Assembly: GCA_021156265.1 (NCBI GenBank)
Contig: JAJNBR010000185.1
Location: forward strand, 1-6,100
DNA: 6,100 bases
Origin: Flavipsychrobacter sp.
GTDB taxonomy: Bacteria; Bacteroidota; Bacteroidia; Chitinophagales; Chitinophagaceae
Reading direction: 5' to 3'
Numbering within the stretch: position 1 is the stretch's first letter; each line of letters begins with the position of its first letter. This document shows positions 1 through 5,686 of this stretch, one piece after another. The notes under the pieces were generated by a model that saw only the letters and a list, made by a program, of their open reading frames with translations, was not told where the DNA came from and made no database searches. A program made the translations under genes and the position numbers.

Positions 1-2500
1 CGCTGAGACCCACACGAGGGAACCAATCGAAGTACAAAGCATTCCCTTTAGGCTCCATCTGGTGCGATTGGCCGGGATGCAAGGTAATATCATCGCCTAG
101 TTGGGCAATAGCTTCAGGATATACTACTACAGGCATTACGATGGTGTCGCGGCACGTATGCTCGTCTGTAACGTAAAGCGTGTATACTGTTTTGGCTGTA
201 GGATACACGGTCACATTTGATTTATCAGGAGCACTGATGAATGTGTTAGGAAACCAATCGTACTTTACTCCGCCTGTTGCCGTGAAATGTATTGAATCAT
301 TCGGGCAGATACCCCATGGGCCTTCCGGCTGTATCGAAGCGAAATTACCCGGATGAACCACAACTTTTACTATATCAGAATCGGCACAGCCGATCGCTGT
401 TGATGCGATAAATACCATGTCGGTTGTAAAGTCGCTGGCAAAGATGGCATCTTTTTCTTTCTCACCGCGCATAATGGCTGATGCCGGCTTCCATGAAAGA
501 TTGTAGTTATACCATCCTGGGGCGACTGTCGCATGAAGATGTACGGTATCCCACTGGCACATTTCGCGGTCAGCCCCCGCATATATGGTCGGTATAGGCT
601 GCACATCGATCACGAAATGATGTTTCATATCCGGACAACCCGGGTAGGTTGCGGTTATCCAGTAATCAGTTGTTGTATCGGGCTTGATCTCTGTCAGAAG
701 TTGGTTCGCGATCTTAACACCCTTTACCGGTGTCCAGACATACGTAAACTCCGGAGCTCCAGCACCATGTATCACCACTTTTTCACCCTTACAAATAGCT
801 GTGTCCTTATTTCCGAGGGTAAAGTCATTTGGTAGAACGGTCACCTTAATATCGTCGGTGCCGTCGCAACCTATCGCACCCGGATTTACAGTAACAGTAT
901 AGGTAGTGGTTGCAGTAGGATTAGCCAGTGGATCGCGAACCGTCGCGCTACTCAAACCTGCTGCCGGTGACCATGAATAGGTATAAGGCTGCCCCCCGGG
1001 AGTTGAATTGGTATTGAGTTGAACGGCAGTACCAAGGCACGTAGTTACGTCGGGCCCTACATCAACCGTTGGTGTGTAGCGCACGTGCACTTGAACATTA
1101 TCGTGAGCAGGCGGGCATCCCGATCCCGGCAGGGAAGCTTCAATTGTATAAAAGGTGCTTACCCCCGGAGATGCAGTAGTATGTAATGAGGTTGGATCGG
1201 CTACGCTGTTTGGTATCCACTTAAATGTAAGGATATTATCTCCTATTGCATCCAGGTTTATGGTATTACCTACGCAAATAGCTGTGTCATTCGTCAGTAT
1301 TTTAACGAACAGAGAATCGTAAATATCCAGTTCTGCGCTGTCTATCACTTGCGGAGCACCGCATGAATACGGATTGTACAAACGGAGTTTTACAGTTCTC
1401 AAACCTGCTGCTGGAGTGATCGGCACCGCATTGATCGTCCGGGAAGCCTGTGTAGCTCCACCAAGGATCACAACGCTATCCGGTATCAACAAATAGTCTG
1501 TTCCATTTATAGCGGTACCGGTGATCTGGTATTTGATGGTTAATGGCTGTGAGGTAGCCGAAGGCCTGTTGAACACAAATTGCCCCGGTAAACATCCCCT
1601 CACAGCATACGGACGTGGTTGGGATAAACCGGCACCACCAATAGGTTTAATTTTGATGGCATTTGATGTAAGACTACCCGCTTCTATCCAGGTACCTGAG
1701 TCCAGCGTTCCGTCAGCGCCGTCGGCTATTGCAAGCTTAAGATGATATGTTGAACAAGGTATCACGGCAGATTTTGCAGTAAACACCGTGGTAAAACCGT
1801 CGTGAGTTACATAATTACCACTACTGTTATTCACAAAATACTGGCTAAAGGGAGAACCTGTTCCCATGGCCTGGCACATCGTAAGGCTGCCCGGAGTAGT
1901 ATACAATGGATTAGTAGTGCTATTAACAGTGACCGGAATATTTGTGTTAGGTACAACAGCAAGATTTTTTGAGCCCGTTATACCGGGCCCTGAAAGAAAG
2001 AAGCCAAACACGTCGTTGAATACAGTACACGAATAACCAAAATATTCTTCCGATGAAAAGACGTAATTAAATTTTATCGTATCGCCTGAAGGCATAAAGT
2101 CAAATTCGAGTATACATGCATCGAAGGTGTTCTGGCCTGCCAGCGCGCTTAGTTGTGCATCACCTCCGGTATTATTACTGGTAGCGGCAAATAGGCCGGC
2201 TGAACCGTTTCCGCCGGTCCCCCCGGTATTGGTGGCGGCGCGACCCGATGTGAGGATGATACCACTGTCAATGCCCAGGTTGCTAACGCCAGTAGTGGTG
2301 AAAACGCCATTTGCCTGCTGCGGACAAGTCAGTGTTGCACCAGAGACGATGACGCCATTACCAACAAGCTGCTGCACAAGAGCGGCCGCTGTTTGGTTGG
2401 CAGTGATGGCGATCTGTGCGCTGGTTGATAAGGTTAACGGCAGCAAAAACAGCAAACTGTATACTGCGCGTTTCGCAAAAATCCTGTACATAATATACAT
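1..2500 (-). CDS. Large secreted adhesin-like protein: choice-of-anchor L domain, Calx-beta-like domain and PKD/Ig-like modules (N-terminal 833 residues, 3' end outside window)
   Basis: The frame is open from the ATG at 2500 to the left edge with no stop, so this is the N-terminal part of a larger protein. Residues 1-28 form a signal peptide: basic MYRIFAKR, hydrophobic LLFLLPL, then TSA|Q, a typical Bacteroidota signal peptidase I site. A second in-frame ATG at 2491 (residue 4) is an equally good start. Residues about 32-285 match the choice-of-anchor L family, with FSSEEY at 148-153 followed by FNDVFGFFLSGPG at 161-173. Residues about 300-392 look like a Calx-beta-type beta sandwich (TGTAINGTDY). 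From about 395 come five complete beta-rich modules of about 79 residues and a partial sixth, each with a pattern like DTAIC(x)G...W.P...T.YT and ending in alternating valines. Such proteins in Bacteroidota usually end in a type IX secretion sorting or gliding-motility C-terminal domain; that end is not visible here. Role inferred: surface adhesion or extracellular scaffold. Confidence 0.9.
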   Translation of the reverse strand, partial: MYIMYRIFAKRAVYSLLFLLPLTLSTSAQIAITANQTAAALVQQLVGNGVIVSGATLTCPQQANGVFTTTGVSNLGIDSGIILTSGRAATNTGGTGGNGSAGLFAATSNNTGGDAQLSALAGQNTFDACILEFDFMPSGDTIKFNYVFSSEEYFGYSCTVFNDVFGFFLSGPGITGSKNLAVVPNTNIPVTVNSTTNPLYTTPGSLTMCQAMGTGSPFSQYFVNNSSGNYVTHDGFTTVFTAKSAVIPCSTYHLKLAIADGADGTLDSGTWIEAGSLTSNAIKIKPIGGAGLSQPRPYAVRGCLPGQFVFNRPSATSQPLTIKYQITGTAINGTDYLLIPDSVVILGGATQASRTINAVPITPAAGLRTVKLRLYNPYSCGAPQVIDSAELDIYDSLFVKILTNDTAICVGNTINLDAIGDNILTFKWIPNSVADPTSLHTTASPGVSTFYTIEASLPGSGCPPAHDNVQVHVRYTPTVDVGPDVTTCLGTAVQLNTNSTPGGQPYTYSWSPAAGLSSATVRDPLANPTATTTYTVTVNPGAIGCDGTDDIKVTVLPNDFTLGNKDTAICKGEKVVIHGAGAPEFTYVWTPVKGVKIANQLLTEIKPDTTTDYWITATYPGCPDMKHHFVIDVQPIPTIYAGADREMCQWDTVHLHATVAPGWYNYNLSWKPASAIMRGEKEKDAIFASDFTTDMVFIASTAIGCADSDIVKVVVHPGNFASIQPEGPWGICPNDSIHFTATGGVKYDWFPNTFISAPDKSNVTVYPTAKTVYTLYVTDEHTCRDTIVMPVVVYPEAIAQLGDDITLHPGQSHQMEPKGNALYFDWFPRVGLS
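117..1320 (-). repeat. Five tandem PKD/Ig-like modules of about 79 codons
   Basis: Approximate module boundaries by residue are 395-474, 475-555, 556-632, 633-713 and 714-793; a sixth is cut by the window edge. Each has an early Cys (AIC, TCLG, MCQ, GICPN), a central W (KWIP, SWSP, VWTP, SWKP, DWFP), a TxxYxxxx strand, a late Cys (GC or TC) and a closing valine-rich strand. The two Cys probably form one disulfide per module. Protein-level similarity is moderate, so the copies are old. Short stretches are still identical in DNA: the 14-mer CAAATAGCTGTGTC occurs at 792-805 and 1275-1288. Confidence 0.75.
2414..2500 (-). other. Signal peptide coding segment of the adhesin
   Basis: The first 28-29 codons encode a short basic N-region (R6, K10, R11), a hydrophobic core (residues 13-24) and a T-S-A|Q cleavage site. 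This implies Sec-dependent export to the periplasm, from which a type IX secreted protein would then cross the outer membrane. Cleavage after A28 is a judgement from the motif; no predictor was run. Confidence 0.75.
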
Positions 2501-2542
2501 TTATAACTTATAGACGGAATATTAAAATAATTCGTTTGGGCC

Positions 2543-2562
2543 GTGCGACGAGAACTTCGCAC
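2543..2562 (-). other. Small hairpin in the adhesin 5' leader
   Basis: GTGCGA and TCGCAC form a 6-bp stem around an 8-base loop, 43 bases upstream of the adhesin ATG, in otherwise very AT-rich sequence. No T-run follows it on the minus strand, so it is not a terminator. It could stabilise the mRNA or bind a regulator, but nothing here shows that. Confidence 0.35.
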
Positions 2563-2593
2563 ATATAAAAATATCATTTTAATGAAAATAGTA

Positions 2594-2602
2594 CAAATTT
2601 TA
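2594..2602 (-). promoter_or_regulatory. Weak candidate -7 element for the adhesin gene
   Basis: On the minus strand TAAAATTTG resembles the Bacteroidota TAnnTTTG element but has one extra base between TA and TTTG. A TTTG lies about 25 bases further upstream, longer than the usual spacing of about 19-21. If used, it would give a leader of roughly 85-90 bases that includes the hairpin at 2543-2562. No better match was found between the terminator and the start codon. Confidence 0.25.
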
Positions 2603-2641
2603 TTTAATATGTTAAAATATCACATGCAAATAAAATTAAAT

Positions 2642-2672
2642 AAAAAAAAGAGGCAACAGTGTTGCCTCTTTT
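2642..2672 (-). terminator. Rho-independent terminator after the yciF-like gene
   Basis: Positions 2646-2657 and 2661-2672 form a perfect 12-bp stem with a 3-base loop (AGT). On the minus strand the GC-rich core GAGGCAAC/GTTGCCTC is followed by eight T residues (2649-2642). It lies 29 bases past the stop codon at 2701 and closes the minus-strand cluster. It also separates that cluster from the adhesin gene, which is on the same strand and must therefore have its own promoter. Confidence 0.9.
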
Positions 2673-2700
2673 AGAGTGTTTGGATATTTTAATTTTACAG

Positions 2701-3357
2701 TTATGCTTCCATTTCTGCCATATCTTCTTCGGCAGCCATCTGATTTATGGTTTGCGCAGCCTGGTTCAATATCTCATCCGCATTCGATTCCTGTTCCAGG
2801 ATGCGATCAAATATTTTTGCGCAATCTGCATACCCCAAAGTCTCAGCAAAAGCGCGTAGAGACCCATAGGCAGCAATTTCATAGTGTTCTACTTTCTGTG
2901 CCGAAACGATCAGAGCGGCATCACGAGCCGGCCCCTTTTCAAATTCCTCAATGGCTTCCGCACCTTCTTCCACCAAGCCATCCATAGCTGGGCATTTCTT
3001 TCCGGCTGCGCGCATTCCCAATATTTCGAACGCTTCTTCCAGCTGCGTCACCTGCTCTTCAGTTTCCTGGCGGTGGTTAAGGAAAGCGTTTTTGAGCTCT
3101 TCGCTTTCCGCCGCTTTCGACATTTTGTTCAGCGCCCTAACCAGTTGCTTTTCAGCATAGTAAATGTCCTTCAAAGAGTTCTTCATTACTTTCTCCAAGC
3201 CCTCGCGAGACGATGAAGACGAAGATTTTTTTGAAGACGTCCTACTGCTGGCACTTCCATTACTGCGTCCGTTTGAAGATGAACTGCTTTTCGAGGTTGC
3301 ATGACCATTTGACGAGGATCTGCCATTGGATGACGATCTTCCGTTTGTCTTTTTCAT
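2701..3357 (-). CDS. YciF/DUF892 ferritin-like protein with a basic, Ser-rich N-terminal tail (218 aa)
   Basis: Residues 52-205 match the DUF892 (YciE/YciF) ferritin-like four-helix family. The hallmark is DIYYAEKQL at 64-72, with E69 as likely ligand, then NHRQE at 94-98, KVEHYE at 155-160, and ILEQE with D194/E195 in the last helix. Length from residue 52 to the end (about 167) is normal for the family, whose members bind metal and are linked to stress responses; the exact reaction is not established. Residues 1-51 are unusual: low complexity in Ser, Asn, Gly, Lys and Arg, ten basic and no acidic residues, with the GRSSSN unit repeated. This could be a disordered nucleic-acid-binding tail like those on some Dps proteins; that is inference. 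The ATG at 3357 is the only start that keeps the tail. It is last in a three-gene run, 41 bases after the upstream gene. Confidence 0.92.
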   Translation of the reverse strand: MKKTNGRSSSNGRSSSNGHATSKSSSSSNGRSNGSASSRTSSKKSSSSSSREGLEKVMKNSLKDIYYAEKQLVRALNKMSKAAESEELKNAFLNHRQETEEQVTQLEEAFEILGMRAAGKKCPAMDGLVEEGAEAIEEFEKGPARDAALIVSAQKVEHYEIAAYGSLRAFAETLGYADCAKIFDRILEQESNADEILNQAAQTINQMAAEEDMAEMEA

Positions 3358-3398
3358 AAATGACGGTTTTTCTTTTATCTGATTAAATGATTAACATG

Positions 3399-3617
3399 TT
3401 ATATCCTACAGTATTGCACGGCGCCGGTTTCCGGTGTCGTTGCAGCATTGCGGACGCATTCCCCGGGAGCGCAGTCGCGTCCGAAAATCGAATAGACCGC
3501 AGGGGATGATAAGTCGATAGCCCTGCAACACGGGTCCTCCAACAACTCACCTACTTCAGCAAGGACTTCTGCAGCTGTTTCAATGCCAAACAGCCTTTCA
3601 ACAAATAGACGGAGCAT
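3399..3617 (-). CDS. Hypothetical small cysteine-containing protein (72 aa)
   Basis: I do not recognise this protein. It has an amphipathic acidic N-terminal half (residues 1-28, with VERLFGIETAAEVLAEVGEL) and a C-terminal half with five cysteines: C30, C31, C49, C54 and C70. There is no signal peptide or membrane segment, so the cysteines are probably cytoplasmic and might bind metal or be redox active. Support for it being real: it begins 24 bases after the upstream stop and ends 41 bases before the next gene on the same strand, it fills a gap otherwise empty, local GC content rises over exactly this span, and codon choice looks ordinary. The plus-strand reading of the same stretch has no comparable merit. 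It could still be a chance frame. Confidence 0.55.
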   Translation of the reverse strand: MLRLFVERLFGIETAAEVLAEVGELLEDPCCRAIDLSSPAVYSIFGRDCAPGECVRNAATTPETGAVQYCRI

Positions 3618-3641
3618 TCTGATATAATTTAATGATGAAGA

Positions 3642-4103
3642 TTAGTGCAGATCTGGATTGTCAGGTTGCTTACCCGCGTTTCTCTGTTCGTCAGGTGTTA
3701 CCTGGGGACGTTCTACATCGGTCTGATCCTGGTCTCGTTCGTTATTCACGTCCTCACGATCTTTGTTTACTTGGTGCTGCTCGCGATCCGCATCATATCC
3801 TGTTGCGCCACCACTTTTTTGAGTTCCTACCTGTGATTGTTCGGTAGTTTCTTTGCCAGGTTCATTCTTATTGGCGCTATCCTTTCCTGCAACACTACCT
3901 TGTTCGTATGCTGCACCACCCAGCTGAGAAGCCCCCTGACCTGGTTCTGAATCATCCTGGCCGGTTCCGGCACTAAACGCCGATCGCCCCTGGTCAGGCG
4001 TAGCCGAAGCCGGATTAGTTGCTTGCTTCTCGCTTTTTTTATCGTTACTACGATTATTATCGGGAGTACTCATAAACAGTGGATTTTGAAATTTTTCAGG
4101 CAT
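3642..4103 (-). CDS. Disordered hydrophilic protein, hydrophilin-like (153 aa)
   Basis: The protein is almost entirely polar (Asn, Asp, Gln, Glu, Gly, Ser, Lys, Thr), has no cysteine and hardly any large hydrophobic residues, and shows no signal peptide or membrane helix. It is therefore probably disordered throughout. The C-terminal third (from about YDADREQHQ) is rich in alternating charges, and the middle is Gly/Gln/Ser rich. Such proteins in soil Bacteroidota are usually left unnamed; composition resembles hydrophilins made under desiccation or osmotic stress, but no specific family motif is seen. The ATG at 4103 gives the longest form. An in-frame ATG at 4073 (beginning MSTPDNNRS) is a serious alternative because the ten residues before it are less polar than the rest. 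It is the first gene of the minus-strand cluster leading to the YciF-like gene. Confidence 0.8.
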   Translation of the reverse strand: MPEKFQNPLFMSTPDNNRSNDKKSEKQATNPASATPDQGRSAFSAGTGQDDSEPGQGASQLGGAAYEQGSVAGKDSANKNEPGKETTEQSQVGTQKSGGATGYDADREQHQVNKDREDVNNERDQDQTDVERPQVTPDEQRNAGKQPDNPDLH

Positions 4104-4346
4104 AGAAAATACATAAAGATTATGCCCTTCATTATAAAGCGTGAATGCGAAGCTGGCACTGCGTTTTAAAGCTCATGTGTTGATATTATTCCTCAGTGAG
4201 TAGTTTTCAAGTCCGCTTTGGAATTCTGCTTTAAAAGAGTAAATTACGTTCCTGTTTTATGCTGACAGAAATAACAGGCATTGCTTTAATATCGAGATGC
4301 CAATACAAAAAGGTTTATTTAATAACTTTGCAATAACTGACCGGGA
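4104..4346. other. Divergent intergenic region between the stress cluster and the first response regulator gene
   Basis: This 243-base stretch has no supported gene on either strand. It must carry promoters for both sides. A clear -7 element is visible only for the plus-strand gene (4323-4330). For the minus-strand cluster I found no TAnnTTTG; a TATAAT-like hexamer at about 4119-4124 may be fortuitous. CCTGTT and AACAGG around 4251-4278 form a loose inverted repeat of doubtful meaning. Confidence 0.6.
4323..4330 (+). promoter_or_regulatory. Bacteroidota -7 element (TAACTTTG) for the first response regulator gene
   Basis: TAACTTTG is an exact match to TAnnTTTG, the -7 element recognised by the Bacteroidota primary sigma factor. 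It ends 16 bases before the ATG at 4347, predicting a transcript start around 4335-4338 and a very short leader. No good TTTG -33 element is present at the expected distance, so the promoter may be weak or need an activator. Confidence 0.55.
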
Positions 4347-4772
4347 ATGGAGGAGATTTTTATTCTAATAGCCGAAGATGACGCAGACGATCGCTTTCTG
4401 TTACAAGCCGCTTTTGAGGAAAACGGTTTTACAGACAAGCTGCATTTTGTTGAAAATGGTGTTGAAGTACTCGAATACCTGCAAACCTTAGCGCAGGACA
4501 ACGTCTCCAAATTTCCCCGCTTTATACTGCTTGATCTCAACATGCCCAAAAAAGACGGCAGGGAGGTGCTGAAAGAACTAAAGCAGCATCCGGAACTAAA
4601 GAATATACCGGTGGTGATATTCAGCACCACGAATAACGAACAGGAAATGCGCAGATGCTATGAATTGGGAGCTAACTCGTACATCACTAAACCAAACAGT
4701 TTTGAAAGTTTATTGAAAACGGTAGCCGCACTAAGAAGCTACTGGTTATATTCAAGCGGTATACCGGCCTGA
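4347..4772 (+). CDS. Single-domain response regulator, Rcp1/CheY-like (141 aa)
   Basis: The whole protein is one receiver domain. Residues 5-12 (FILIAEDD) give the first strand and the acidic Mg2+ site (E10, D11, D12). D63 in LLDLNMP is the phosphoacceptor, the extended loop PKKDG follows, S93/T94 in VVIFSTT occupies the switch position, and K115 in ITKP is the conserved lysine. The long loop before the fourth strand and the LDLNMPKKDGREVL signature are typical of Rcp1-type regulators, which are often partners of hybrid or phytochrome-like kinases. No DNA-binding or enzymatic output domain is present, so it acts by protein contact or in a phosphorelay. The start at 4347 is fixed by the immediate first beta strand and the -7 element upstream. 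A terminator follows 8 bases after the stop. Confidence 0.95.
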   Translation: MEEIFILIAEDDADDRFLLQAAFEENGFTDKLHFVENGVEVLEYLQTLAQDNVSKFPRFILLDLNMPKKDGREVLKELKQHPELKNIPVVIFSTTNNEQEMRRCYELGANSYITKPNSFESLLKTVAALRSYWLYSSGIPA

Positions 4773-4779
4773 TATTCTT

Positions 4780-4806
4780 TGCCCCAACACCCGGGGCACT
4801 TTTTTT
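4780..4806 (+). terminator. Rho-independent terminator after the first response regulator gene
   Basis: TGCCCC (4780-4785) pairs with GGGGCA (4793-4798) around a 7-base loop, followed after one C by seven T residues (4800-4806). It lies just past the stop at 4772 and separates the two receiver genes into distinct transcription units. Confidence 0.85.
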
Positions 4807-4825
4807 GTTTGTTCATATCGTTGTA

Positions 4826-4841
4826 GCATGCACTGTCATGC
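4826..4841. promoter_or_regulatory. Short inverted repeat upstream of the second response regulator promoter
   Basis: GCATG and CATGC form a perfect 5-bp inverted repeat around the spacer CACTGT. It sits about 30 bases upstream of the predicted -7 element, where an activator or repressor could bind. The repeat is short and may be chance. Confidence 0.25.
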
Positions 4842-4846
4842 AAATA

Positions 4847-4879
4847 TTTATTTCATAACGCCGGAATCGCATAATTTTG
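4847..4879 (+). promoter_or_regulatory. Candidate promoter for the second response regulator gene (TTTA-N21-TAATTTTG)
   Basis: TAATTTTG at 4872-4879 matches TAnnTTTG exactly, and TTTA at 4847-4850 is a three-of-four match to the TTTG -33 element at 21-base spacing. Predicted transcription starts near 4885, leaving a leader of about 40 bases before the ATG at 4924. This also argues against any start codon further upstream. Confidence 0.5.
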
Positions 4880-4923
4880 CACTTATTGTTTTTTTTGCGA
4901 CTAAGAAACTAGTAAATTTGCCT

Positions 4924-5286
4924 ATGCCTGGTCAGGGAAAAGTTCTAATCATTGATGACGAGATTGATCTGTGCCTGTTATTAAAGAGCTATTTTCTTCG
5001 TAAAAACTACGAGGTGTATCTATCGCACACGCTGGAGGAAGGAGTTTCTTTCCTGAAAAATCTGCAACCAAATATTGTTTTCCTGGATAATAACCTGCCC
5101 GACGGCATCGGTTGGAGTGTGGCGCCTAAGCTTGCCAGGGAATACCCGAACATGTATATCAACATGATCAGCGCATTTCATCCGCAACAACCGGAAATGC
5201 CTCCCATGGCTAAGTACAGCGTTATTGAAAAGCCTATCAGTTTCTCCGATCTGGATAAACAACTTGCCCAGGCCCAGTCTGCTTAG
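4924..5286 (+). CDS. Single-domain response regulator, receiver only (120 aa)
   Basis: The protein is one receiver domain: KVLIIDDE at 6-13 with acidic pair D11/D12, phosphoacceptor D55 in IVFLDNNLPDG, Ser83 at the switch position where Thr is more usual, and K103 in VIEKP. No output domain follows; the protein ends about 17 residues after the lysine. I chose the ATG at 4924 rather than the in-frame ATG at 4828, because the receiver fold begins right after 4924 and the extra 32 residues would be encoded by AT-rich DNA containing the apparent promoter. It is the nearest receiver to the kinase fragment at the right edge, but that kinase is on the opposite strand with another gene between, so a partnership is only a possibility. 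Confidence 0.92.
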   Translation: MPGQGKVLIIDDEIDLCLLLKSYFLRKNYEVYLSHTLEEGVSFLKNLQPNIVFLDNNLPDGIGWSVAPKLAREYPNMYINMISAFHPQQPEMPPMAKYSVIEKPISFSDLDKQLAQAQSA

Positions 5287-5314
5287 TATCTTTTTCTTCT
5301 CGTTATTATATGCC

Positions 5315-5349
5315 AAAAAAATTAGCTACAGTGAGTGCTGTAGCTAATT
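5315..5349 (-). terminator. Rho-independent terminator, minus direction, after the small membrane protein gene
   Basis: AATTAGCTACAG (5320-5331) and CTGTAGCTAATT (5338-5349) form a perfect 12-bp stem with a 6-base loop. On the minus strand it is followed by seven T residues (5321-5315, overlapping the stem base). On the plus strand there is no T-run after it, so its main job is to end the 5542-5387 transcript; it may also weakly stop the convergent receiver gene, which ends at 5286. Confidence 0.8.
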
Positions 5350-5386
5350 AGAAAAACAACAGAGGATATATGGAGAGAGAAAGAGG

Positions 5387-5542
5387 CTAGTCAATAGTGC
5401 CGCGGCGAATGAAGCCCAGCAACAGCGAAATAATGGCAATCACCAGCAATACATGTATCAGTCCTTTTGCGCTATACACAAATACACCTAACACCCACCC
5501 AATTAACAGTATTACAGCAATCAGGTACAACAATGATCTCAT
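5387..5542 (-). CDS. Small two-helix membrane protein, lmo0937/DUF5670-like (51 aa)
   Basis: The frame from ATG at 5542 to TAG at 5387 encodes a protein starting MRSLLYLIAVILLIGWVLG. It has a first membrane helix at about residues 3-22, a short loop YSAKGLIH (23-30), a second helix at about 29-44 and a positive end, FIRRGTID. The pattern LLYLIAVILLIGWVLGVF...HVLLVIAII matches the lmo0937 family of tiny membrane proteins, common in Bacteroidota and Firmicutes and of unknown function. The RR motif after helix 2 suggests that both termini face the cytoplasm. A strong terminator follows 38 bases after the stop. The plus-strand reading over the same DNA lacks any recognisable feature. No -7 element could be found upstream. 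Confidence 0.85.
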   Translation of the reverse strand: MRSLLYLIAVILLIGWVLGVFVYSAKGLIHVLLVIAIISLLLGFIRRGTID

Positions 5543-5686
5543 AGTACAGTGGTTGATTTATGGATATGCAAAAAAGACTATGCCAAGCTCCTATCTGCTA
5601 TTTAATGACCTGCAACCGAGAAAAAAACAGATATAACGGACTAAAATGTCCATTTTATTCCACACGTTTATACATCAGAAAATGAA
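5543..5686. other. Intergenic region between the kinase gene and the small membrane protein gene
   Basis: These 144 bases separate two minus-strand genes. A 4-bp stem, GGAC/GTCC at 5638-5651 with loop TAAAAT, has a T-run on the minus strand only ten or more bases beyond it, so it is a poor terminator. No TAnnTTTG was found for the small gene. Whether it has its own promoter or is read through from the kinase gene is undecided. Confidence 0.5.

Noticed and set aside
533..2513. Plus-strand open frames opposite the adhesin gene (533-835, 684-902, 1521-1745, 2127-2513)
   Set aside because: They lie antisense to a continuous 833-codon frame with clear domains, and their translations show no family features.
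2659..3216. Plus-strand frames opposite the YciF-like gene
   Set aside because: Antisense shadows of a recognised gene; the Phe/Ser/Leu-rich translations reflect reversed Glu/Lys/Ser codons.
3632..3847. Plus-strand frames, one with a hydrophobic stretch, opposite the disordered protein
   Set aside because: The apparent hydrophobicity comes from reading polar codons backwards; the minus-strand frame is longer and sits in the operon.
4319..4630. Minus-strand frame opposite the first receiver gene
   Set aside because: The plus strand encodes a complete receiver domain with all catalytic residues.
4913..4920. TAAATTTG as the promoter -7 element of the second receiver gene
   Set aside because: It would place the transcript start at or past the ATG at 4924; TAATTTTG at 4872-4879 fits better.
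5020..5316. Minus-strand frame opposite the second receiver gene
   Set aside because: Shadow of a complete receiver domain; it also overlaps the terminator region.
5397..5636. Plus-strand frame over the small membrane protein gene
   Set aside because: No recognisable features; the opposite strand gives a recognised two-helix protein with a terminator.
5638..5651. GGAC/GTCC hairpin as a terminator for the kinase gene
   Set aside because: The stem is only 4 bp and the T-run is too far from it.
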